64,000 nt of DNA from Trematomus loennbergii (lineage: Eukaryota; Chordata; Actinopteri; Perciformes; Nototheniidae). The translations under genes were made by a program, and so were the position numbers. The DNA lies in NCBI GenBank assembly GCA_012861695.1, contig JAAOOA010000086.1, forward strand, positions 5,878,385-5,942,384. The letters run 5' to 3'. Shown here piece after piece: positions 39,501 through 51,200 of this stretch. Below the pieces are notes generated by a model. It did no database searches. It was not told where the DNA came from and was given only the letters and a program-made list of their open reading frames with translations. How positions within the stretch are numbered: position 1 is the first letter of the stretch; each line of letters begins with the position of its first letter.

Positions 39501-42500
39501 ATGCTTAACTCCACCACCTCATCAGCAGCCTATCTGAAAATGGCTGAGTGATGCACGCAGGTTTTTCATTCGGACGGGCGGAACGTTTTTCTAAAAAATC
39601 TCTGTGAGCAAAGGCCGCAGGCACAAACACACATTCGAGAACAACTCAACACAAACTGGATTCACAAATGCCTGATCGAAAGTAGATTTTTAAACTCACA
39701 AAAATATTTTGAAAATATAACAGGGATGTGCAAAGTACGCAAACAAATTCAAAAAGCTATGTGTGTCACTCGGCCTTCTTCAGATACCCTGCTGATAACG
39801 TAGTTTCCGCATTTAATAGTAAGAGCATGCAGTCGGGTTACACGGCGACATAAATCAAACAGGGAATTGAGATCCACAAAATACAAACTCGTATTTGCAA
39901 CAAAAGCATATATTCAAAGATTTTCTTTCTGCTTATACAAAACAATACATTGTCCTGAATATGAAATCAGAGGTTTCCAGCTTTTTGTTTGTAATAACTT
40001 GTAACAAAAAACCTTCTCTTGTCACATGTTTTCAATAAATGGTTAGCAGTTAGACAGATTGTTGTATCCTTTTTCCTCTCCAATCAGTCACCCCCTCAGA
40101 TGTATTCATCGTCCAACAACCTGTAATGGAATAAACTACTACTACTGTATCTAAAAAAGTATTAGTCAACTGCCAATTAAAGAAATGTAGAGATGCTTCA
40201 ATCCTGGCTAGAGTTATACGATTAAAAAAATAAGCCATGAAACAACTGTGGAGAAAGATTTGAAACGACAGAGGGAACAGATCACTCCAAGCTGAATCAT
40301 CTGATTCATAGGCAGCCAGTGCGAATGTTCTCATATACAACACTCCTATAGAGAAAACTTAGTGCCAGAACTGTGATACCTCTCACTCTGTGATTACTGC
40401 CAGAGCCTGAACACTGAAATTGGTCCAATTTCGATTTTCCAAAGCAACAAACCTGCTCCATATCTGGCAGGGATGTGGGGAACAGGTTCATTATCACCTT
40501 TTGTTGTCGACTGAATCAACAAAAGAACTAATGAGAAGGGGAGAGGGGGGCTGCCAAATCTTCTCTTTCATTTCTCAATCTCCTCTTTACCCCTCCACTG
40601 TTCATCGTTTGAACTTCTCTGTCGGCCTAACTGCTGTTCAGACACATAAAATGCCAACCTAACACAGCCACTCTCCATTTACGTAATATACTTATCCAAC
40701 CACACTTGGACACTTTCTCTATGTACACTCTTGATAGCATATCTGCACCTGTTCTCCATCTGCGCACCACAAATTCAACTCCATCTCTCCTCCCCCCTTT
40801 TGCATCTCCTCTCTCATCACTTACAAGCGCTTTGAAGATGCCTCCTCTCCTGACATCTAATCCACTTCTACTACTCCGAAACGAGAAAAGCAGAGTGCTG
40901 ATAAAAGGATCGGCTAAAAGCTGCTTTTATAATGCTTCTGTGCCATTAACACACAAATACACAGACATATACGATGCGCTGTCTCGCTCGCCCAAGGTTT
41001 TTATATATTTTGAAAAAGAGGGGAATGTATGCCTTTTTAGAGGTTGTGAGAATAAGATGGAGACCAGAAAAATAAATTAAAAAGATTTGGATTAGAACAT
41101 CTGAGTCAGTACAGAAACAGGATGTATTGTAAATGTACTGACATGGTTATAAGGGTGATGTATATAAAAGTAAAGCAACGTGTATAATAGTGAAACATTT
41201 TGTCAATTTAGAAACATTTTGGCAAACTCGCCTATTTTGTTTTTTGTGGAGAGTTAGATCAGAGGATTGATACCAATTTCAAGTTTGTAGGTTCATTTGA
41301 AGCTACAGCCAGTAGCCAGTTAGCTTAGCTTAGCCCTGTCAAAATGTATCAATGCAGGTAATATGCATTGAAAAATATACAATGTGATAGTAAGTTAGCT
41401 TTATGCTAAGCTAAGCTTGCTAATTCCTGACTTTATTTTACTATTTATTGTACAGGTATGTGTGGTAGCAATCTACTCATCTAGGTCTCAGCAATAAAGT
41501 AAAAAGGACATTTTACAACAAAAAAAAACAATTAACTTTTCCTTTAGCCGGTTAAAAATAAATTCTAAATAATATCATTATTTTTTAACAGTTACACAAA
41601 ACAATTATTGTTTTGTTCCAGTCCCTAAAATGTGAGAATTTGCAACTTTTCACACCTTTGGGTTTTTGACTATTGGTCATCAAACACTTGAAAACATCCC
41701 TTTGGACCCAAATAACTGGCATTCATCATTATTTTGGCCATTTTTAGACAAATCAGTTCAACAGTTTCAACAAATTAGGAAAAATAATATATTTATTAGC
41801 AAATTAAAACCTCAACATAAATCATAAATGATAACTCTTTTACTTAGCACTTTAACACACGACTGGAATACAGATTATGCTCTGGTTTTATGACAAGCAT
41901 TAATAAATGTTCTGGATAGTATCCATGGACTGAGACAGATTATCAGATCCGACAGAGACCCCCGTCTGATTGGGAATATTGTGCTGCCTGCTCCAGCGTT
42001 TCTATGGCTACAACCCAGAGAGTCACTTTGAGCCTATGAAAGGTAATGAGCGGAAGAAGCTTACATGTTGGTTTTTTACTGGAAATAACCAGATGCAACT
42101 GCATGATGAATTAACAGGAAATACTCTCAACATAGAAATGTCAAGAAATGAGTGTGGTGATGATCATGATCATATCTTTGATGTAGTCAGAGTCCAGATG
42201 ATGATTGTGTTTCAATTTGTTTCAACACTTGTACATACAGGCTGGTACACTCTCTGGCGAGAGATGGCACTTCTCATTATAAATATGATTGATGCCAAAG
42301 CATGACATAACCTCTTTCTCTCGTTTCTACATCATGAGTCAAACTGGGTCTTCTGAATTAACAACACTTTTTCTAAATTAGTTTTGCAACCAGAACTAAA
42401 ACTTTTGACAGAGAGATATGGTCATGTTCATGATGCACTTGTTTGTTTGTTTGTTAGCCTTTATTTATCCAGGTTAAAAATCCCATTGAGATCAACGATC

Positions 42501-45500
42501 TCTTTTACAAGGGAGACCTGCGGTACATTGTTACACATATAAAAACAAACAGAAAACAAAAGGACATCACAACATAATTACAGGGGTATACATTAGCAAC
42601 TATTTACATTTACAGGTATCCAATAATATTTCATCCAGCGTGCTTTAAAATGATGCAAGGGAATCAAAATGCTGAGTTTCAATGTTTTTTGCATAGTGTT
42701 CCAAGCTAGAGGAGCAGCGCACATAAAAGCTTTAGCACCTAAAACAGTCCTAGCACTTGGCACATGTAATAAAAACACATCCTGTGATCTCAGGCAATAG
42801 CTACTTGCCACTCTCCGTGAGATCAAGAGCAGATATAAGGTAGTTTACCCAGCATGGCTTTGTAGATGAATGTACCAATGACTGAGCCTCCGACCAGTAA
42901 GTGAAGGCAGACCTGCCTTGGCATACAGGGTACAGTGATGAGTAAGTGCTTTACAGTTAGTAACAAATCTCAGAGCACTGTGATAGGCGGCATCTAACCT
43001 TTCCAGGCAATGGGCAGGTGCATTCATGTAGATCAAATCACCATAGTCTAGCACAGGTAAAAAGGTCACAGTGACTAGCCTTTTCCTGGCTTCAAAAGAG
43101 AAACAGGACTTGTTTCTGAAAAAGAAACCTAATCTAACCCTCAGCTTTTTAAGCAGATTAGTGACCTGAAGTTTAAAAGTAAGACAATCATCAAGCCAGA
43201 TACCAAGGTATTTATAAGCTAACCACTTGGAGTACTTGTCCTTGCATAGTCACAATATCCAAAGCAGTCTCTGGAGTCTTTTTAGCTTTAGAAAAGAGCA
43301 TTACCTTGGTTTTCTCAACATTTAAAAGAAGCTTTAGTTCAGAGAGCTGAGTCTGAATAATGTTAAAAACAGCCTGTAATTTAACAACACGCCTCCTTAA
43401 TGGAGGGACCTGCACAGTACATCACGGTGTCATCCGCATAAAAATGCAAAGTAGCTTCATCCACATTTTCACCTAAACTATTGATGTAGATGGAGAATAA
43501 AAGTGGACCTAAAACAGAACCTTGAGGAACACCATTAGCAATGTTCAACCACTCAGAAGACAGCCCATCAAAGTGAACACATTGGGACCTTTCAGAGAGG
43601 TAGTTCACAAACCACCCCACTGCATGGCTGGATAAGCCAATACTGAGTAGCCTCTGCTTTAAGATGCGATGATCGACGGTATCAAACGCTTTGGAAAGGT
43701 CAATAAATAGAGCTGCACAACTCTGCTTTTTATCTAAAATACTTGTAATGTCATTCACCACTTTCATTGTGGCAGTGATGGTGCTATGTTGCTTTCTGAA
43801 GCCTGACTGATGTTTAGACAGGATGTCATTTGTACATAAAAACTCCTTTACCTGTTCACTCACTAGGCGTTCAAGAACCTTAGCCAGAACTGACAATTTA
43901 GAGATGGCCTATAGTTATTTAAAACAGTTGCCTCCCCTCCTTTCAGCAAAGGCAGGACATACGCTGACTTCCATACTTTTGGAATTGTGTTTGTGCTGAG
44001 GGAGAGGTTAAAAAGAGTAGTGAGAGGTGGAGCAATAAAATCTGCAGCTATCTTTAAAAAGAAAGGTTCTACGTTGTCCGGGCCGGCCGGTTTCTTAGGA
44101 TCTAACTTGGTTAAAGCTTCATGAACAACATCAACAGTAAAAGGAGTAAAACTGAAAGGGTTTTCCAGACCACATTGTTCAGAGTCACAGACTGTGGTGT
44201 TCACAGAAGCAGAGTTAGTCACAGAATCAAACATAGAACCGCAGGACACAAAATGCTCATTAAAACAATTTAACATAGTAGCCCTGTCCGATATAGAGCC
44301 AGATGCTGTGGTAATGCACGGAGGTAGCTCATTTCGGATCTCACCGGTGGATAGCGATTTTATGGCTTTCCAAAATTTCCTAGGATTATTTAGGTTTTCT
44401 GTAGTAACTGACAAATAGTACTTCGACTTAGCACTTTTGACATGTGAAGTGAAGCTATTTCTTAGCTGCCTAAAACGCAGCCATTCTACCTCTGAGCCTG
44501 ATTTCCTAGCCTTTGCCCAGGCCTTGTTTCTCTCATGTAGGAGACTGGACAGTTCAGCAGAAAACCAAGGATTGTCTCGTCCCTTTACTCTAAAAGTACG
44601 TAGGGGTGCATGTCTATCTATAATTTCCATAAAACCAAGATAAAAATAAGACCATGCAGTTTCAACATCAGCACACAGATCGATTTTTCCCCAATCAAAC
44701 CCAAACAGATCATGAACAAAACCCTGCTCCACAAAATGTTTTATGTGTCTCTTAATAATAATACGGGGTTTAACCTTTTGGACCTTAGTGTCCCTAATTG
44801 TGGCTACAACACAGTGGTCACTCACATCATTTGCAAATACTCCCACAGATGGTATTTATAGGGAACATTAGTTAGAATGAGATCAATTAGGGATGATTTA
44901 TTAGGGGACTTAACGTTAGGGCGAGTAGGACTGTCAACAATCTGAGTAACATTCAAGAGATACAAAGGTTTTTAAAATCCTCTGATACTGCAGTTAACCA
45001 GTCCCAGTTAAAATCTCCAAGTAGCACTATTTCCTTGTAGTCTAGTTGTGATAAAAGTTTGCTAGTGAAGACAAGGAGTCCTTGACAGCTGAGGGGGGTC
45101 TGTAACACCCCACCATGACTTGTTGCCCCTTTGCCACTTCTATATTTAAGGCTAAAAATTCGAATTGCTTACTGACAGATTTGGAGATCAATGTGGTTAC
45201 ACTGAACTTATTCTTAACATAAATGGCAACTCCACCACCTTTATTAGGCCGGTCGGTACGATACACATTATAACCATTTAAGGATATGTCAGAGGCCAAA
45301 ATAGTTTTATTTAGCCATGTTTCTGATAACACAATGACGTCAGCGTCAGTCGAGCTTGCCCAAATGCGGACAAAATCTAGTTTACCTAACAGACTGCGCA
45401 CATTCAAGTGGATGAAACCCAACCCAGACCTAGCTTTAAAATCAGCAGGAGTAGCGATCTGACTACTACTACTGAGCGGACCAGGGTTAGGTTGAACATT

Positions 45501-48029
45501 TCCTGACAGTAATACTTGCGAGTACAACCGTTCACTTTGACACTGGTGTGGGAAATATGACTACTTATTCCATTGGGTTCATTATGTATCAATCTAGCCC
45601 AGTTGGTGTATTTTTACTACACCAACTAATCACACATTTTATCGTATTATATTCATTTATTTGCAACTTCTACCCAATGACAATGGCATATTTTGTTATA
45701 TTTTAATTCAATTGTATTTTTAATGATATGCTGTACTAACAACCATCTAATCATTATAATAACAATGTCTCAAATGAAAACGTGATATGAAATAGGAGGT
45801 TCATAATGAAAGAGATTTATCCCCTGCAGCTGTACGAAACCTTTGACCCCTCTTAGCTGATAGTTAGTGGGGTTTTTGCCAAATGATGCAATCATTAGCC
45901 CTGTTTACAGAAACTGCAGGCAACCGTTTTAACCTAATGTAAACTCCCTAAACAGCAATGAACGCTAAAGAGTTAAGTTAGCAACTAGCTGGTAAAGGAC
46001 CGTTAAGCAGCTAAATATTCAGATACGTTTCCAAACTAAGGTAGGTACTGTAGAGACCAAAATAGCGCTAAAAGGAGGGTGAATGATGGACTTAAATATG
46101 TCAGAAGGCAGGAAATGTGACATTAAATGAAATGTTAATCAATATATACTGGTTGTTAACAGAACCCATAAGAACTATATAAAGTAAGCAATTGTCTTTC
46201 AGCGCAAGCAATTACTGAAGCTTTCAATGACTGAGATGGAGGTATTAAGTCCCTAACCCGGCAGCCCGGTGACCCACCTGTCTTCTCCACCTCCATGGGC
46301 TCGGGGTCTGGCAGCTGCACTGGGAGCCCGTCCACATGAGTGAAGGCGAACGGTTTCTCCGAGGCCACCATGAGCCCCTTCCCCTTCGGCTCCACCGCTG
46401 CATAGTGAGGCACAGTCTTCCCATTGAGGACCCTCCTCTTCTTCACCTCGTACTTCTTCTCTGACCTGCATGTGGAGAGACAACAGTGATAAAGCCCATT
46501 CTATTAGAGCAGAGGCAAGAGTAATGTAAACTTGTTATTCCAGCAGTTAATGGATCTTTGAACAAAATGTCTGCTGATTTCTGTTTTATGTTATTACATT
46601 TTTTTTTTTATGTTATCAGTGATTACATCAACTTGTGTATAAAGGGCACTTTTGGTTTGTATTGCTATTGTTTTAGTTATTGCTGTGCCTTTGATATCTA
46701 TTGTTCAGTTCACAACTGACTCGTGATATCAATTAGGAAATCTAAATTGATAATCAAAAGCACAGAAACCCCACATTTGCAGGGGAATATAATATGAAGA
46801 TTGAACAAATTGAACTTCAGTTTAATATATCTATTGTTTTTATTTGATTGACTGAATATGAAATGTGCCCAAAAAAAGAATGCAGAAAAATCTAATCTTA
46901 CATAAATCTCCAAATGTCTATATATTTGGAGATTAAATCAGTGCATGAATTTTTCTATAATGTTCCCCAAGGTCTTGGTGTATTAAAGTGGCTTATAAGA
47001 CATCATTTAGCATGATAATGGCAATCATGTATCTATCATAATGACCAGAAGTATCTTATACCCTCTAACACAGTTTGAGTTTTTTTGAAAATAAAAGATC
47101 ACAGGAATATAAATGAATGCATTTCAGTTATTGAAAGGTTTTGCCTAGATGTGTTACAAAGTGTGATGGATTTCCTTAGTGGCGCAAACCAGACTATTTG
47201 CCCGAATGAAGCGGAAAATTACTTTTTCATTTCATATCCTCAGTTTGTTATGAGAAAGTAATAACATGTTGTCAGGCCTGCATTTACAGTCCAAAATGTT
47301 GGTAACTTTTGGTAATGTGAAATTGTGCAAGGTGTACGTGAATGTGTGCTTTCCATGCTAAAGCACATGTGGCTCTCTGTGGGAATCTGTGAAATAAGAG
47401 TTCTATCATTTTCCACCCATATCGGCAAAAATATTGAATCAAGAGACATGATCCTGTGGTTTTCTATATCTGTTTCAGAAATGTAGGACATGACCAGCAA
47501 AACAAAACACTCACACCTTCTTCAGTAGAGGACATATTATGCACATTTTTAGGTTCACATTTGCCTCTACTGGGACATGTTTCCATGCTTTAATGTTCAA
47601 AAAGCTCTTTTCTCTTACTGCAGCACCTCTTTTCACACTCTGTCCAGTCTGCTCTGATTGGTTAGCTGGTCGACTGAGGTGTCGCACCCCTTAACATGAT
47701 AGGGCCCCACAAACTGTGTCTACAGTAGGGAGTTGTCTAGTGGAAGAGGTACAACATATTAATGACATGCTTAACTTTGGAGACTTACAATCCCCTTTAC
47801 AATCATATTCAGATCAAATATAAAGCCATTGAGACCTAAAACAAATAATTATTCTACATCGCGCAGGTATCAAAGGGTTCCATCTATAAATCCAACTTAA
47901 TGAAGAAAGCACTCTCTAAAGGCCAGAGGTGGGGGACTCGAGTCACATGACTTGACTTGGTATTCATGACTTGAGACTTGATGTGTGTGTGCTCTGCTCA
48001 GCTCTCTCTCTGTGTGTGTGTGTGTGTGT

Positions 48030-48073
<44 letters not shown>

Positions 48074-48085
48074 TGTGTGTGTGTG

Positions 48086-48155
<70 letters not shown>

Positions 48156-48175
48156 CGGTGTGTGTGTGTGTGTTC

Positions 48176-48223
<48 letters not shown>

Positions 48224-48241
48224 CGTGTGTGTGTGTATTCG

Positions 48242-48272
<31 letters not shown>

Positions 48273-51200
48273 CGGTGTGTGTGTGTTCGGTGTGTTTGTG
48301 TGTCCGACAACGGCATTTGTTTGTCAAATGACCATGAACAGTAATTTACACACATCTGGCCAACCCCATATGTATATGTGGGTGTTCCCAAATGAAAGAA
48401 ATGTGTTTAATCTTAATGTCGCACTGTCTGCACACAAACACACACACATATCATGCGCCCTGGTACATACACTATTCCGTTGTATTGGCTTTGATGCAAT
48501 ATTTCTTTGTGCACAGACACAGTTAGGAAAACAATGAGACAGAGTGATATGGGAGCACCTGAGACAGACCATGGAGAAATGCTGTGACCCTGCTGAAGGG
48601 GAGCCAGGGCAGGAGGCTTAACATGTTGATGTAAAATATGTGTGTTGTACTCTCACCACAGTGACTTGGGACTTGCTTGAGACTTGTAGGTTAAGACTTG
48701 AGACTTGCTCATGTATGACTTACTCCCACCTCTGCTAAAGGCTGCTTCTGTGTTTTTTTCTTCCCAATCTTTGAATCATTAGTCAGGGTGTCTCTCATAC
48801 TCAGAAAGTGCCTAGAACTTTAATGAAATGTCTTCTTGGCAATGTTTGCTTTAGAGATTACGAATGTCCTCTGAGATCTCATAATTAAACCGCATTAAAG
48901 GCAGAGTATGACTAACTTCCTTGTAGAGTTGAATTAAAAGGCTTTCTGTCGCCTACTGGGTACTGTAAAAAAAAGAACATGACGATGAAATAATAGGCTT
49001 GAATTCGAGACCCTTATTATGTATGACACACTTGTCTTCTCTTATTTCACTCCATGCTACATTACTGAGATGATGCTGGCCTGTGCACCACCCACCTTGT
49101 CCTGCACTGTTGGTGACTGTGATCCACTCCAGAGACACGCAGAACCCGCTCCCTTTGGTTTCCTGCGGCTCCTTCTGGATGCGGAGCAGCAGCACCTCCA
49201 TGGAGTGGACTCCCTCCTGGACATGAGAGATGCTGTGGAGGAGGCTGAAAGGCTCCCCCGTGTCCTCACTGAACAGCGGCTGCCAGGAGAGAACCAACAC
49301 ACAACAAATCAGGGTCTCATTTCCCAAGCTGGGAAGCTGTTCTTCAGCGTTATCATGAGCAAAGAAAATGTGTTATTAAGGATTATTTGATATGAACATC
49401 AGGTTTCATTTCTGTCCCCAGATTCAGAAGTAAACATGGAGAATGTCATTTATTATGCTTATATATCTGGAACAAACTCCAAGGCTGAAGTCTTTTTTTT
49501 TTTATCTGCTTTTATTAAATCAAATAACTATTCATATTTGACAATGCATTGTAACATTTATTCTTGTATTTGTTGCCTGTTTTATTCCATTTGAGCTTGT
49601 TTTTTTTGTATTTTCTTGGTTCCTAATTACCTTTTAAATCGACTTAAATATCATTTTAAAATTAGTTCTGTCGCGCTATATCTTAATGCTATAAATCAAA
49701 TGTTTGTCTCATTTTGAAATCTGATATATAAATAAAAAGAAATCTTTCCTTGCCTTACACCATTTTAACAGTTTAATTCCACTCTCCCTTAAAAACATAC
49801 ATTTCCTATTAAAGTATTTAATGAATAAAGAGCACTCCTTATTATTGACCCAGACCAAAAAGTCAAGTGTTATGGTCTTCATTGCACTTCATAGGATATT
49901 GGATGTATTTCATCAATAAAACGCTAATTGAATGTAGTATTTCTACACCAGTGTTTATATTTGCCTTTTTGAAGATATATGAAACTTAAAATTAGAACGT
50001 TGGAAGTTACTGACCCGAGGGTTTGAATGTTCATTATAAACTCCTCTCTTGACTCAACTCTCATTTGTAGCCAATCCAAATCTCCGCTATTAACAGGATA
50101 AAGTGCACAAAGACTCGTCTGATGAAAGACTTGATCCCTCACATCTACAAGCCAATTTCCCAAAGACTGGCTTAGCTTTATAAACAAAGGAGCTGGTTCT
50201 AAAGCTTTAATTTGCATAACAGTTCAAAATAAAAAAAATGCTTCTTTTGACAAGTTTTATGTTGAATAAAAATACGTTTTATTATACCACAGTCAATTTA
50301 AAGGCTATAATCCCACTGAGTTCCAGACTCCTGGCTGCTAAATTTAATTAATCATAAAATTTATATTTTGTTATTGTATTGCATACAGTAATTGAAATAT
50401 GAATTTGTTATCCTCTTGGAATAGGAATATATAGCACACGCACGATTAAAGAATGAAGCTGGGCTCACAATGTTGTATATTCTTCTTATGAGAGTCAACA
50501 CTACGTTAGTTTGTCTCTCTTTCTGACTTCCTCACCCTTTCACCAAATGCTACTCAATATTTGAAGCCACGGATAAGTAAACATGTCAGTATTGTGACAA
50601 CCCTGTGGTTGTCCATTGTATGGTGCTGTTGAAACCTGAGTTTTTTTCTTGCAGAGAGTCTGGAGGTGGGGTCAGGTCCTGTAATCAGGAGAGATGAGAC
50701 CCACCTGTGGCCCCTGGTTCCAGACTATTTAAGGAGGGCTGCAGAACAGTCCCAAGCTGCTTCTCAATGTCAAGGAAGGATCTTTCAGAGCCTCTATTTC
50801 AAGGATGCTACGTCATCGAATCCCGCCGAAGGACTGTTCCAATGTACAGGATCCTCGGAAATCTACCGAGGACTGAATCCTTCGTTGCAGAAAATGTCAA
50901 GGCTGCTTATGTTTATCCTCGGCGGTCTTAAATGACCCACAATTCTTTGCGCACGGACCAATTTTCAAAATCTTAGGCGGAAAATGGCTGAATCCGTGCA
51001 GCACACATTTAAATGTAAGTATGTTCAGTGGCGTAGTAAATGTGTTGGTAAATATGTTACTTTGTTAAATTTGTTATCACCATAGATGTGTTCCGTGAAA
51101 GTAAAGCAAGTTCATAATTAGCTAGGTACATCGTGAGGTAGGCTAAGTATTGGCTAATTATAGATGCATATGACGCACACCTGCACACTTGCTAGCCTGT

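Larger units (their letters stand above)
42440..45600 (-). mobile_element. L2/CR1-like non-LTR retrotransposon (LINE), decayed
   Basis: Minus-strand order: 2A-like leader and endonuclease (45527-45042), linker and RT N-terminal region (44846-43863), RT core (43896-43381), C-terminal thumb-like region (43069-42845, 42826-42593), then 3' UTR and tail GGATAAATAAAGGCTAAC plus a CAAA repeat at 42440. Motifs seen: [19 protein letters not shown] and VIVLSETWL (endonuclease), [26 protein letters not shown] and FYADDT (RT). Frameshifts near 43900 and 43390 and a break near 45040 make it inactive. It lies in the same sense as nudcd1, in intron 5. Confidence 0.92.

Noticed and set aside
39500..41100. 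Possible hidden exon or gene in intron 5 (124-codon frame at 40706)
   Set aside because: No splice-site pairing or family motif, and the reading is serine/proline-rich without structure. nudcd1 is complete without it.
44194..44861. Plus-strand open frames at 44.2-44.9 kb
   Set aside because: Shadows of the LINE RT region, which reads on the minus strand with clear motifs.
47971..48537. Long open frames on both strands over 47.9-48.5 kb
   Set aside because: They translate the (TG)n repeat (Cys-Val or Thr-His runs); a microsatellite gives open frames without being coding.
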